DNA of 64,000 nucleotides. It comes from Prevotellaceae bacterium UBA2744. Lineage in GTDB: Bacteria; Bacteroidota; Bacteroidia; Bacteroidales; Bacteroidaceae. The position numbers and the translations under genes were made by a program. This document shows positions 33,837 to 42,636 of this stretch, one piece after another. The notes under the pieces are model-generated. The model worked only from the letters and a program-made list of their open reading frames with translations. It was not told where the DNA came from and did not search any database. Positions within the stretch are counted from its first letter, which is position 1; each line of letters opens with the position of its first letter. The stretch lies in assembly GCA_002353575.1 (NCBI GenBank), contig DEJQ01000026.1:80978-144977 (forward strand), in the 5' to 3' direction.

Positions 33837-33961
33837 TTTGTTGAGGTCGTGAGAATTACCTTCGAGTAAAGATCTAGCATACAACAGACCCACGCTATCG
33901 CGTAGGCGATGCACACTATGCCATCTTGTACTCTGTTTGAAATTTCTCACGTTTCAACAAA
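33837..33961 (-). ncRNA. Conserved structured leader RNA, copy 1
   Basis: A 125-nt element in the 5' leader, homologous to 58109-58232. On the minus strand: outer stem TTTGTTG/CAACAAA (33955-33961 with 33837-33843), second stem CGTGAGAA/TTCTCACG (33944-33951 with 33848-33855), third GAGTA/TACTC (33929-33933 with 33864-33868), and an inner hairpin CCTACGC-GATA-GCGTGGG (33889-33906). The conserved AAATTTCAA after the second stem can also pair with TTGAAA before it, which gives an alternative fold or a pseudoknot. A T6 run lies 32 nt beyond. Riboswitch-like control is an inference. Confidence 0.75.
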
Positions 33962-34105
33962 CAAGAACGAGCATAACGCTATCGTCATTATTTCAGCAAA
34001 ATTCGGAAAATCAGCCTATTGGCACGCTGCCCGCTAGCAGTCGCTGCGTAGCTGCTACTCGTCCCCAAGGGACGTTCTTGCAGCATTCCGCATAAAATTC
34101 CGCCG

Positions 34106-34136
34106 CAAATCTACATAAAAATTGTTAAACACCAAA
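34106..34136 (-). promoter_or_regulatory. Promoter of the first cassette
   Basis: On the minus strand TTTG (complement of 34133-34136) and TAGATTTG (complement of 34106-34113) are 19 bp apart, a full consensus match. Transcription would start near 34099, leaving a leader of about 400 nt before the ATG at 33696. Confidence 0.75.
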
Positions 34137-34289
34137 ATTTTTCTATATGAAGTAAATAAAAATCCCTACTCACAACAAAATAAATAGGAAATCAAAAAAT
34201 CAAGCAAAAACTGACGAGGACATTACACACAAATTCCCCTATCAGAACGTATGCTTACAACCCTGAGGTACTCTTGAGGAAAAGAGCAA

Positions 34290-35297
34290 CTATAGGCGGA
34301 CTCCAAAGGAGATTCTGGCACGCCACTTATTCTGGTTGACAGTAATATCGTCTTTGAGGAAGAGAGAGTTGTTCATAACAACAGTTAGACCGGCAAAGAA
34401 CCTGGGAGAGAAGTTGTGGACTATGGCAAAGCGTTCGTTGAACAGCATATTGAAGTTTATGTGGTTCGCATCCCTGCGCTCGCCGTTGACTGTCATGTTG
34501 TTGCGATTAAATATAACGAATGTCGGCATGATGGAGAGGTGGAAAAGCCATCGCTTGCCTGCCACAAGATTGAAAGCATAGCCGCCACCGATGCCGACAT
34601 GACCTATGTAAACACGTGTTTCGGGTACGTCAGGACGGCGGGCAAGTAGGGATTTGGTAGTCTTCAGCGTACCACCCTGATAACTGATACCTGCAAGCCA
34701 GGAACCTGCCGAACGGCGCTGTATGTAACTTTGCGTAAAGGCGGCCTGATATGAAAAGCGGCGATGGTTGAAGGTGTAGTTGGCTGCGAAGTTTATCATA
34801 TTCATATCTACATCGCCATACTCCACGCGGCTCAACTGCTCTCCTCGCCAAATGTCACCCGAGAGGGATTCGGAACGCTGATAGCTGAAGTCAACACTGA
34901 AGCGACTGCTATAGTAGTTGATGTTAATCTCAAAGTCTTTATAATCTCCCTTTAATTGTGCCGGATTGATGGCAAGGGCAATACCTATGCCGCGGTAGAT
35001 GGCAGCTACGGATATGGTAGTCTTATGGTTTGTGCTGAGGTCGTATTTTGAATCGAGACCATTGAGCGCTCCCTTCGCATGAAATGAATTGCCAGTCTGA
35101 TTCACCCTTGCCTTAAGAGTCCATTTGTAGTCAGGACGTACTACATATACAGAATCGAAGTGTGATTTGCGATAGCGAGGGGCAGGCACACTGTCAGTCC
35201 GTGCGTTCATCGCTCGAATAGAATCCTGCGCCCGGACATCGGTGACCGTAATAATACACAGAACAAATGCTACTACAAAGTAAATCAACTGTTTCAT
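34290..35297 (-). CDS. DUF4421 outer-membrane protein
   Basis: A 335-residue exported protein with a signal peptide (1-23, ending in VRA) and a series of alternating beta strands (for example FEININYYSSRFSVDFSYQRS) ending in the aromatic/hydrophobic pattern ARISFGVRL, typical of outer-membrane barrels. It matches DUF4421, a family mostly from Bacteroidota. Function unknown. It has its own promoter and stands alone between the first cassette and cysE. Confidence 0.8.
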   Translation of the reverse strand: MKQLIYFVVAFVLCIITVTDVRAQDSIRAMNARTDSVPAPRYRKSHFDSVYVVRPDYKWTLKARVNQTGNSFHAKGALNGLDSKYDLSTNHKTTISVAAIYRGIGIALAINPAQLKGDYKDFEININYYSSRFSVDFSYQRSESLSGDIWRGEQLSRVEYGDVDMNMINFAANYTFNHRRFSYQAAFTQSYIQRRSAGSWLAGISYQGGTLKTTKSLLARRPDVPETRVYIGHVGIGGGYAFNLVAGKRWLFHLSIMPTFVIFNRNNMTVNGERRDANHINFNMLFNERFAIVHNFSPRFFAGLTVVMNNSLFLKDDITVNQNKWRARISFGVRL

Positions 35298-35342
35298 ATC
35301 AACGATTTCGAAAGAAAACCTTTCACATTATTTATAGAAGTA

Positions 35343-35374
35343 CAAAAATAGGAATAAAAGACGAAGTTACCAAA
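35343..35374 (-). promoter_or_regulatory. Promoter of the DUF4421 gene
   Basis: On the minus strand TTTG (complement of 35371-35374) and TATTTTTG (complement of 35343-35350) are 20 bp apart. Start would be near 35336, about 40 nt before the ATG. Confidence 0.7.
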
Positions 35375-35398
35375 TTTTATCAGACTCAAATAAAAAAA

Positions 35399-35424
35399 CT
35401 CGCCTAACTTCACAGTCGGGCGAG
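35399..35424 (-). terminator. Terminator with no gene upstream
   Basis: ctcgcc (35399-35404) pairs with ggcgag (35419-35424); on the minus strand the stem is followed by seven T's. It lies upstream of the DUF4421 promoter, so it cannot end that gene. A -7 box TACCTTTG lies at 35492-35499 on the same strand, so a transcript of about 90 nt is possible. Confidence 0.5.
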
Positions 35425-36022
35425 GACGTAATTAAAATTACATGTCTGATAAAAAATATAAGGGTTCTATTTCTTAATATCATTTCATATGCAAAGGTAG
35501 GAATTTTTCTTTAATCTGAAACGTCTGAAAATGGAAGGGGCAAAAAATTGTAAATTCTGCTTACATTTTTGTAAATATTGCAAGTCTCATTCTCAAATTT
35601 GCATAAATGGGGGCACAAATTGAAAGCAGACCATATAAGTAGCTGTATATAATAACATTAGAACGCCAGAGCATTTATACTCAAAATTTTGCAGAAAATC
35701 GATCAAATTAACAAAAAGCAAGAAAACACACCGATGAAATCGCAGAAAATGATATTTTCAATACACAACTAAGCGACAGCGTTAAGAATGGAAATATCCA
35801 AGAATAAGGGCCGAGTGAAAGTTCATAAAAGCCAAAATAGAAGAGAACATAGGATTTATGACAATACAGATTTTGCCTTACGTCCAAAATTCTTACGCTT
35901 GGCATCACTCATGCAATTTATGGCTCTGCTCTCGCGTAATCGATTTTTTCACTTTTAATCCTATTGGTTATACAAAATTTTCGTACCTTCGCACCCAATT
36001 TATAAAAGATGTGTAAAATACG
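35425..36022. other. Gene-free gap before cysE
   Basis: The stretch is AT-rich and without a credible gene on either strand. It holds a minus-strand -7 box TACCTTTG at 35492-35499 (weak -33) and a plus-strand candidate promoter for cysE, TTG at 35964-35966 with TACCTTCG at 35984-35991. Nothing else was recognised. Confidence 0.5.
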
Positions 36023-36928
36023 ATGAATAGGTTTACAGAAAAAATGAACGCAGTGGTTGAAAAACTGGCACAGCCACAATCTTGCAGAGACTTGTTCAGG
36101 GAGTACAACGAAGGTGCCCCGCTGCCATCAGCCAAGGTTCTGGAAGAAATCATTGAACTGGTCAGAAGCATTATGTTCCCGGGATACTATGGCAACTGTA
36201 ACGTTAACACAGGCACACTGCGATTCCACTTAGGTGTGAACATCGAAAGACTATATACCCTACTCATCAAACAGATTCAGGCCGGGCTCTCGTTTGCTGA
36301 CTACAGGGATGTAGCTGTTTATGCTGCATACAACAAGCAAACCGTCATAACGGAGCTGTTCAGAATGGCAACAGCCAGGGCGGAAGCCTTCATAGAACGA
36401 CTGCCGGAAATGCGCCGCATACTGGCAACCGATGTAAAGGCAGCATATGATGGTGACCCTGCAGCCAAGAATTTCGGCGAAATCATCTCATGCTACCCTA
36501 TCATTAAGGTGCTGACAATATACAGAATGGCTCACATACTATGGGAACTGGAAGTGCCACTCATTCCTCGTATGCTCACAGAACTGGCACACTCCGAAAC
36601 CGGGGTAGATATACACCCGGGGGCACAGATTGGCGAATACTTCACCATCGACCACGGCACTGGTGTGGTAATCGGCGAAACCACCATTATAGGCAATAAC
36701 GTGAAACTGTATCAAGGTGTGACACTTGGAGCCAAGAGTTTCCCACTCGATGCAGATGGTAATCCCATAAAGGGCATACTACGTCATCCTATCATCGAAG
36801 ACGACGTAATCATATACAGCAACGCATCCATATTGGGACGCATCACAATAGGCAAGGGTGCAGTCATTGGCAGCAACGTATCAATCAGTCATGACATACC
36901 AGCAGGAACTACAGTCACACAGAAATAA
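36023..36928 (+). CDS. cysE: Serine O-acetyltransferase
   Basis: A 301-residue enzyme that makes O-acetylserine for cysteine synthesis. The N-terminal helical part (1-165) is followed by a left-handed beta-helix of hexapeptide repeats: GVDIHPGAQIGEYFTIDHGTG, VVIGETTIIGNNVKLYQGVTLG and RHPIIEDDVIIYSNA. The catalytic histidine is in TIDHGTG. The length matches the long Bacteroidota form. The methyltransferase gene begins 6 bp downstream. Confidence 0.92.
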   Translation: MNRFTEKMNAVVEKLAQPQSCRDLFREYNEGAPLPSAKVLEEIIELVRSIMFPGYYGNCNVNTGTLRFHLGVNIERLYTLLIKQIQAGLSFADYRDVAVYAAYNKQTVITELFRMATARAEAFIERLPEMRRILATDVKAAYDGDPAAKNFGEIISCYPIIKVLTIYRMAHILWELEVPLIPRMLTELAHSETGVDIHPGAQIGEYFTIDHGTGVVIGETTIIGNNVKLYQGVTLGAKSFPLDADGNPIKGILRHPIIEDDVIIYSNASILGRITIGKGAVIGSNVSISHDIPAGTTVTQK

Positions 36929-36934
36929 CGAATC

Positions 36935-38431
36935 ATGGAACATACAATAATAGCAAAGACTTTCAAAGGACTGGAAGAGGTCCTGGCGAAAGAAGTGATA
37001 GCCCTCGGAGGCAATAATGTAGAGATTGGCAACCGAATGGTCAGCTTTACGGGTGACAAGGAAATGCTGTACAAGGCAAACTTCTGTCTGCGCACCGCCA
37101 TCAGAGTGCTGAAACCAATCGCCGTGTTTAAAGCAGATGATGCCGACAAGGTGTACGAAGCAGCCAAGAAGATAGACTGGCAAGAGTATATGGACGTGAA
37201 TACTACATTCCTTGTAGATGCAGTGGTATTCTCAGATAACTTCCGTCACTCTCAGTTCGCTGCATACAGGATGAAGGATGCCATTGCCGACTATTGGAGA
37301 GACAAGACCGGTGAACGCCCCAACGTGAGCATCTCCAATCCCGGACTAAGGATTAACCTGCACATCTCAAACGAAGATGTAACCGTAGCCCTCGACTCAA
37401 GCGGAGAATCGCTCCACCTGCGCGGGTATAAAGTAAGAAACACCGAAGCACCTATAAACGAAGTATTAGCAGCCGGACTTATCATGCTGTCCGGATGGGA
37501 TTGTCAGAGCGATTTCATCGACCCCTTCTGCGGCTCCGGTACCATTCTCATCGAAGCAGCCCTGATAGCTCGCAACATTTACCCAGGTGTGTTCCGCAAG
37601 GAATATGCATTCGAGAAGTGGAAAGACTATGATGCCGACCTGTTCGAACGCATATACAACGACGACAGCGAGGAGAGAGAGTTCAACCACAAGATATACG
37701 GCTATGACATAAATAGCAGGGTCGTGCAGATAGCCCAGGAAAATGTGAAGTCGGCAGGAATGAGCAACATAATAGAGATCCAGCAGCGCGACATAGCCGA
37801 GTTTGAACAACCGACAGAGAAGGCTATCATGATAACCAATCCTCCATACGGCGAGCGAATAGGAGCTGTCAAGGGCGGAAATCTCGAAGAACTGTATGCG
37901 ACCATAGGCGAACGACTGAAACATGCTTTCGTCGGGTGTGACGCCTGGATAATCAGCAACCGTGAAGAATTCTTTGCAAACGTAGGTATGCGACCATCTA
38001 CCAAATATGCTCTGTTCAACGGCAATATAGAATGCGAGTTCAGAAAGTACCAGGTATTCGATGGAAAACTGAAACAGCAACGCGAGAAAGGGGTAGATAT
38101 CAAGTCAGCAGAGGAACGTAGGCACAATGCCAAGTACAAACCACACAAGAAGAATGAAGACGGCAGCTGGACACGCGAAAAGACCGGAGAAGAGGGCGAC
38201 CACTACTTCAAGGCAAAACCATTCAAGGATGGATACAAGAAGGGCAGAAGAGACGAGCGTCTGGAGAAAGGAGAACGACAGGAAAGAGGTGAACGCAAAG
38301 ACAGAGGAGACAGAAGAGACGAGCACTCACGCCGTCTGTCACCATACGAGCAGCGTCGTCGTATGTTTGAAGCAATGGATGACGAAGAGGCAGAAATCAT
38401 AAAGAAGCACCTGAAGAAGTGGGAGAAGTAA
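36935..38431 (+). CDS. THUMP-domain RNA methyltransferase, RlmL/Trm14 type
   Basis: A 498-residue protein: ferredoxin-like and THUMP domains (1-160, ending in VTVALDSSGESLHLRGYKVR) followed by a Rossmann methyltransferase with motif I FIDPFCGSGTILIEAAL and motif IV ITNPPYGERIG. The NPPY motif indicates N-methylation of a base, as in RlmL, which makes m2G2445 in 23S rRNA. The last 100 residues are a Lys/Arg/Glu-rich disordered tail. The RlmK half found in E. coli is missing. The 3' end overlaps the TatD gene by 35 bp tail to tail. Confidence 0.87.
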   Translation: MEHTIIAKTFKGLEEVLAKEVIALGGNNVEIGNRMVSFTGDKEMLYKANFCLRTAIRVLKPIAVFKADDADKVYEAAKKIDWQEYMDVNTTFLVDAVVFSDNFRHSQFAAYRMKDAIADYWRDKTGERPNVSISNPGLRINLHISNEDVTVALDSSGESLHLRGYKVRNTEAPINEVLAAGLIMLSGWDCQSDFIDPFCGSGTILIEAALIARNIYPGVFRKEYAFEKWKDYDADLFERIYNDDSEEREFNHKIYGYDINSRVVQIAQENVKSAGMSNIIEIQQRDIAEFEQPTEKAIMITNPPYGERIGAVKGGNLEELYATIGERLKHAFVGCDAWIISNREEFFANVGMRPSTKYALFNGNIECEFRKYQVFDGKLKQQREKGVDIKSAEERRHNAKYKPHKKNEDGSWTREKTGEEGDHYFKAKPFKDGYKKGRRDERLEKGERQERGERKDRGDRRDEHSRRLSPYEQRRRMFEAMDDEEAEIIKKHLKKWEK

Positions 38432-38969
38432 TATCCCTGAGATTTACCCCCATTTCGTCGTCGGTCTCACGATAATAAGGAATACCCGACTGACGAACCA
38501 ACTCGAATGTGGCAGGATTATAATGAATGCCAAACGACAGGCGGATACCACGAGATATGAGTTGCTGAGCCAACCGCGGTTTGCCTCGAAAACCATGTAC
38601 AATCCACAATTGCTGTGGATTGTATTTTTTATGCAACATGAGAAGTTGGTCGAAGACTCTTACACAGTGTATAATAAGTGGCAAATGAAACTCCTCTGCC
38701 ACCTGTATCTGAGCCTCGAAGGCTGCCAGTTGAAGATGTACAGCCGGTCCCTTTACAGAATCCAGGCCACACTCCCCTACAGCAACCACATTGGGCAACT
38801 GCACATCGCTGCGCAGAATATCTATCTGTTGTAGCCACGACTCATCTACATACCATGGATGCAGTCCAACGGAACAGAGTTCCACATCTGCTGGAACAGT
38901 CCCTGGATAGCAGTTGAGAATATACTGCTCGGCAGGGTCTGAAGGACGGTTATGGGTGTGAACATTCAT
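38397..38969 (-). CDS. TatD-family hydrolase, compact form
   Basis: A 190-residue metal-dependent hydrolase. Metal ligands are seen as NVHTH (residues 2-6), AVGECGLD, LIIHCVR, WIVHGFRG and the final ETDD. Most TatD proteins are about 255 residues; this short form keeps all the ligands, so it may be active as a nuclease. The start is 4 bp inside the yidD end, giving tight coupling in the leftward cluster. Confidence 0.82.
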   Translation of the reverse strand: MNVHTHNRPSDPAEQYILNCYPGTVPADVELCSVGLHPWYVDESWLQQIDILRSDVQLPNVVAVGECGLDSVKGPAVHLQLAAFEAQIQVAEEFHLPLIIHCVRVFDQLLMLHKKYNPQQLWIVHGFRGKPRLAQQLISRGIRLSFGIHYNPATFELVRQSGIPYYRETDDEMGVNLRDITSPTSSGASL

Positions 38970-39283
38970 AGATGGAATTCCTCTGGTACGGGATCGTATC
39001 CGCTACCGCCCCATGGATGGCATCGCAGGATGCGTTTGACAGCCAAGTAGAGTCCTTTGAATGGACCGTGACGCTGTATTGCCTCAACGGCATAACGACT
39101 GCATGTAGGGGTGTAGCGACACGAAGGTGGTGTCATGGGCGATATACAGGTGCGGTAGAAATATACGGGAAGCAGAAGCAACAGAGAAAGCACCCTGCTG
39201 ACTATGTTCTGATGGCGAAGTTCTGCCCAAATAGAAGAAAATCTGTCTCGTATCATATCAGATAGTATCAGATATGCGGGCAA
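38966..39283 (-). CDS. yidD: Membrane protein insertion efficiency factor YidD
   Basis: A 105-residue protein with the YidD core: PVYFYRTCISPMTPPSCRY, TPTCSRYAVEAIQRHG and RILRCHPWGGSGYDPVP. It sits between rnpA and tatD, as it does in many genomes, and is thought to help YidC insert membrane proteins. The N-terminal 30 residues are not conserved; an in-frame ATG at residue 10 is an alternative start. It overlaps rnpA by 26 bp. Confidence 0.92.
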   Translation of the reverse strand: MPAYLILSDMIRDRFSSIWAELRHQNIVSRVLSLLLLLPVYFYRTCISPMTPPSCRYTPTCSRYAVEAIQRHGPFKGLYLAVKRILRCHPWGGSGYDPVPEEFHL

Positions 39284-39677
39284 GTGCCTTTACCACAGAC
39301 TTGCATACCTGACTGCCAGTGGGCATATTGTCGGCTATGCAGATGAAGGCAATGTCGAGATGTCGGCCAGAACCTTCAAGTCTGCCTACTATCGTCTGCT
39401 TATTGAGACGGTATGCCTCGCGAACCATACGTTTCATACGATTGCGATCGACGGCATGGTGCATACGTTTCTTGGGTACAGACACCAATATGCTTGCCGG
39501 TGGCAAGGAAACGGAGTCGGTGGACTCACTCATGGTCCACACAATACGTAAGGGGTAGATGGCAATAGATGAATTGCGACCGGAAAAGAGGCTCTCGACG
39601 ACTAAGCGGGAGTGGATACGTTCTGCCTTGGAAAGACCCAAAGGACTATGCATGAGCTTTCTGTGTTGACTTTGCAA
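39258..39677 (-). CDS. rnpA: Ribonuclease P protein component
   Basis: A 139-residue protein subunit of RNase P, which trims the 5' ends of tRNA precursors. The family signature is RNRMKRMVREAYRLNK around residues 80-95, with the N-terminal KAERIHSRLVVESLF. The usual neighbour rpmH is not beside it here. It overlaps hemD by 32 bp and yidD by 26 bp, an unusually compact arrangement. Confidence 0.93.
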   Translation of the reverse strand: MQSQHRKLMHSPLGLSKAERIHSRLVVESLFSGRNSSIAIYPLRIVWTMSESTDSVSLPPASILVSVPKKRMHHAVDRNRMKRMVREAYRLNKQTIVGRLEGSGRHLDIAFICIADNMPTGSQVCKSVVKALARISDTI

Positions 39678-40392
39678 ACTCTTCTATCATCGCAGGCACA
39701 GAACGCAGTTCAGGGGTGACGGTAAGGTCAACTCGCAGACCAGCCTTCTTAGCCTCGTTGACAGTCTTGGTACCAAGACATGCAATCCACACATTCCCCT
39801 GCTCAAAATTTGGGAAGTTCTTGACAAGAGAGTGGATTCCCTCGGGCGAGAAGAATACGAGCATATCGTAATCGAGTTTTTCGTCTGCCTTGAAATCATT
39901 GGCAACGGTATAGTACATAACGGCTTCGTCATGTTCTACTCCGGCTTCCTCAAGCATATTGTGGATATCATCATTGTGAGCAGATGACAACGGAGCAAAA
40001 TATTTCTCCTTATTATGCTTCTGAATGAATGGCAGAAGGTCTGGCAATTTACCAGACTCCGGGAAGAAATTCTTGCGCTTGCGGTACTGCACGTACTTCT
40101 GCAGGTAGAGAGACACTTGTTCTGACACGCAGAAATACTTCATGTCAGTCGGAATGTTGACGCGCAGCTCCTTGCAGAGGGTAAAAAAATGATCTATTGC
40201 ATGGCGCGATGTAAATACAATTGCAGTATGACCAGCAATAGATACATGCTGTGATCTGAAATCCTTTGATGTCATTGGCTCAATCTTGATGAATGGTCGG
40301 AAGACGAGATCAAGATTGTATTTCTCTGCTACATCAAAATAGGGCGATTTAGCCGTTTGCGGACTTGGTTGTGAAATGAGTATTTTTGCCAT
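39646..40392 (-). CDS. hemD: Uroporphyrinogen-III synthase
   Basis: A 248-residue HemD-like enzyme that closes and rearranges the linear tetrapyrrole to uroporphyrinogen III. The fold's markers are weak in sequence, as usual: ILISQPSPQTAKSPYFDVAE, AIVFTSRHAIDHFF and the C-terminal VWIACLGTKTVNEAKKAGLRVD. In Bacteroidota this form is normally found between DUF4271 and rnpA, as here. The start shares one base with the DUF4271 stop. Confidence 0.85.
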   Translation of the reverse strand: MAKILISQPSPQTAKSPYFDVAEKYNLDLVFRPFIKIEPMTSKDFRSQHVSIAGHTAIVFTSRHAIDHFFTLCKELRVNIPTDMKYFCVSEQVSLYLQKYVQYRKRKNFFPESGKLPDLLPFIQKHNKEKYFAPLSSAHNDDIHNMLEEAGVEHDEAVMYYTVANDFKADEKLDYDMLVFFSPEGIHSLVKNFPNFEQGNVWIACLGTKTVNEAKKAGLRVDLTVTPELRSVPAMIEEFAKSTQKAHA

Positions 40393-41207
40393 CAGTACAA
40401 ATCGTTTGCCACTATAAAAACGTCACCCGCCCATTGAATTAATCTCCACAATAAGATAGCGGGCACTAGTTCGACGCTGCAAAGGTACAAAAAAATCAGA
40501 CATACTGCACTTTTTTTCACCCTAAAGTTAATAAATAGCTTGAAAATGAGGGCAGTTTCATACAAAATTGTCAAAATCGCATAGCAAAGAACCACCAAAT
40601 ATGGAGGTGTGTTAGAATAAAGTTGTAAAAGAAGAAGTATGTAGCAGGGACATGCACTCAACGAGGTTAGATACGTATAGCTGGACACCCAATTGGAACG
40701 CATGTCGCTGTAAGGGAAGAAAACCCAGTTGACCAGCATGTAGAGACAGAGCTTCACGAGAAAGAAAACCAAGAGCGCCAGAACAAGGACAGCCACTATC
40801 CAATAAGGGATGTCCGTTGCAGCGGAAAAGGCACATCGCCTTGAGAACACATCGAAGAGTGCAAGTGAGATGGTAAAGGAGGCAATGATTACCTGCCACA
40901 TACAGTCCACCCAGAAGTTCTTGGTTATGACCCCCTTCACCGAGTATTTACGTTCATTCTTGAAGTACTGTTTCCAAGTATTTATAATAATCGTACGTGA
41001 GTAGTGGAATATAAACGCGATAACGACCAGACACAAGAGGAGCAGCAACATGAAACCGCTATCATTGCCGACGGTATATAGGCGTTCGGACATGAGGACT
41101 TCATGATCTGAAATCATCACACCCCGAGCATAGTAATCAGTACGGTTGATTACATTACTGTCCGTTGCCGTAAGGATGCTGTCGTAGTTGATTGTACTGC
41201 TCCTCAT
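40392..41207 (-). CDS. DUF4271 membrane protein
   Basis: A 271-residue inner-membrane protein. About seven hydrophobic segments follow a soluble N-terminus of about 45 residues. It matches DUF4271, a Bacteroidota family that regularly precedes hemD. Function unknown. Its stop overlaps the hemD start by one base, and metK ends 30 bp upstream, so the leftward transcript from metK may continue through it. Confidence 0.82.
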   Translation of the reverse strand: MRSSTINYDSILTATDSNVINRTDYYARGVMISDHEVLMSERLYTVGNDSGFMLLLLLCLVVIAFIFHYSRTIIINTWKQYFKNERKYSVKGVITKNFWVDCMWQVIIASFTISLALFDVFSRRCAFSAATDIPYWIVAVLVLALLVFFLVKLCLYMLVNWVFFPYSDMRSNWVSSYTYLTSLSACPCYILLLLQLYSNTPPYLVVLCYAILTILYETALIFKLFINFRVKKSAVCLIFLYLCSVELVPAILLWRLIQWAGDVFIVANDLY

Positions 41208-41237
41208 GTGCAGAATATGATGCCCGTGAAATAATGC

Positions 41238-42554
41238 TTACAGTTGGAACGCACGACGAATGTCATCCACCGCGTCGAGTTTCTCCCATGTAAAGAGTTC
41301 CACCTCGATGTCCTTCTCTCCCTCGTAACGGTTATCAAAGTGTTTTATGACAGTCTGTGGTTCACGTCCCATGTGACCATAAGCAGCAGTCTCCTCATAG
41401 ATAGGAGCACGCAGTTTCAGACGTTGCTCGATAGCCTTCGGACGAAGGTCGAAAAGAGCCTTTATCTTCTCGGCAATCTCACCGTCGGAAAGAGCTACAT
41501 GACTCCTGCCATAGGTGTTTACATAAATACTCACAGGTTCAGCCACACCGATGGCGTAGCTAATCTGAACAAGAATCTCGTCACTCACACCGGCCGCAAC
41601 CATATTCTTGGCAATATGGCGGGCTGCATACGCTGCAGAACGGTCCACCTTACTTGGGTCTTTACCCGAGAAGGCTCCACCGCCATGAGCTCCCTTGCCT
41701 CCGTAGGTATCAACGATAATCTTACGTCCTGTAAGACCCGTATCGCCATGAGGTCCGCCTATAACAAACTTACCGGTAGGATTTACGAAGTATTTTATGT
41801 CTTTATTGAAGAGAGCACGTATCTGAGGATTATGGATGGATTCAAGCACACGGGGAATGAGGATATTGACCACATCATCATGGATACGTGAAAGCATCAT
41901 TTCATCAGCCTTCTCCTGACTTATTCCATTGTCAGGACATATAAACTCATCATGTTGTGTGCTGACCACTATGGTATCGATACGAAGAGGCATTCCGTCA
42001 TCGCCATACTCCACTGTAACCTGACTCTTGGCATCAGGACGCAGATAAGTGACCTCTTTCCCGTTAGCACGCTGATAAGTCATCACCTTTCCCTCACGGC
42101 GTATGTCGGCAAGCACACGCAGGATGCGATGTGACAAGTCAAGTGGGAGCGGCATGTAGTTTTCTGTTTCGTTGGTCGCATATCCAAACATCATACCCTG
42201 ATCGCCTGCACCCTGGTTCATAGGGTCAGCGCGTTCTACACCACGATTGATGTCGGCCGACTGTTCATGGATGGCATTAAGCACACCGCATGACTCGGCA
42301 TCAAACTTATACGACGACTTTGTATAACCTATACGAGATATGGTGCGACGTGCCACCTCCTGCAGGTCAACATAGGTATTCGACTTCACCTCGCCGGCAA
42401 CGACTACCTGTCCGGTAGTACAGAGGGTTTCACACGCCACTTTAGAGTCGGCATCGTAAGCCAAGAGTTCGTCAAGAACTGCATCGCTGATCTGGTCAGC
42501 TACTTTGTCAGGATGTCCTTCACTGACAGATTCTGATGTAAATAAGTATCCCAT
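41238..42554 (-). CDS. metK: S-adenosylmethionine synthetase
   Basis: A 438-residue enzyme that makes SAM from methionine and ATP. The signatures GAGDQGMMFGYATNE and GGGAFSGKDPSKVDRSAAY are intact, as is the N-terminal TSESVSEGHPDKVADQISD. Residues about 170-230 contain an insertion relative to E. coli MetK, as in other Bacteroidota. No SAM riboswitch was recognised upstream; a possible -7 box TAGATTTG lies at 42591-42598 on the minus strand. Confidence 0.96.
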   Translation of the reverse strand: MGYLFTSESVSEGHPDKVADQISDAVLDELLAYDADSKVACETLCTTGQVVVAGEVKSNTYVDLQEVARRTISRIGYTKSSYKFDAESCGVLNAIHEQSADINRGVERADPMNQGAGDQGMMFGYATNETENYMPLPLDLSHRILRVLADIRREGKVMTYQRANGKEVTYLRPDAKSQVTVEYGDDGMPLRIDTIVVSTQHDEFICPDNGISQEKADEMMLSRIHDDVVNILIPRVLESIHNPQIRALFNKDIKYFVNPTGKFVIGGPHGDTGLTGRKIIVDTYGGKGAHGGGAFSGKDPSKVDRSAAYAARHIAKNMVAAGVSDEILVQISYAIGVAEPVSIYVNTYGRSHVALSDGEIAEKIKALFDLRPKAIEQRLKLRAPIYEETAAYGHMGREPQTVIKHFDNRYEGEKDIEVELFTWEKLDAVDDIRRAFQL

Positions 42555-42636
42555 AATTTTTTAGCATTTTTTGCGTGGTTGCAAGCGGAGCAAATCTATC
42601 CACATATATTAATATTTAGCTTAGCCTATTTAGTTC

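Larger units (their letters stand above)
33697..34289 (-). promoter_or_regulatory. Long leader region of the secreted-protein gene
   Basis: The 593-bp stretch has no gene. From right to left on the minus strand it holds a consensus promoter (34106-34136), hairpins in the early leader (cgtccc/gggacg near 34060-34074 and gctgc/gcagc around it), the conserved structured RNA (33837-33961), a run of six T's at 33799-33804 and about 100 nt more to the ATG. The stretch 34140-34289 is AT-rich and shows nothing clear. Confidence 0.6.

Noticed and set aside
35708..35908. 66-residue minus-strand frame in the cysE gap
   Set aside because: Cys/Phe/Leu-rich composition, no promoter or ribosome site, no recognisable motif.
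40480..40487. Minus-strand TACCTTTG inside DUF4271, possible internal hemD promoter
   Set aside because: No -33 TTTG at the right distance, and the sequence is explained as codons for LYLCS.
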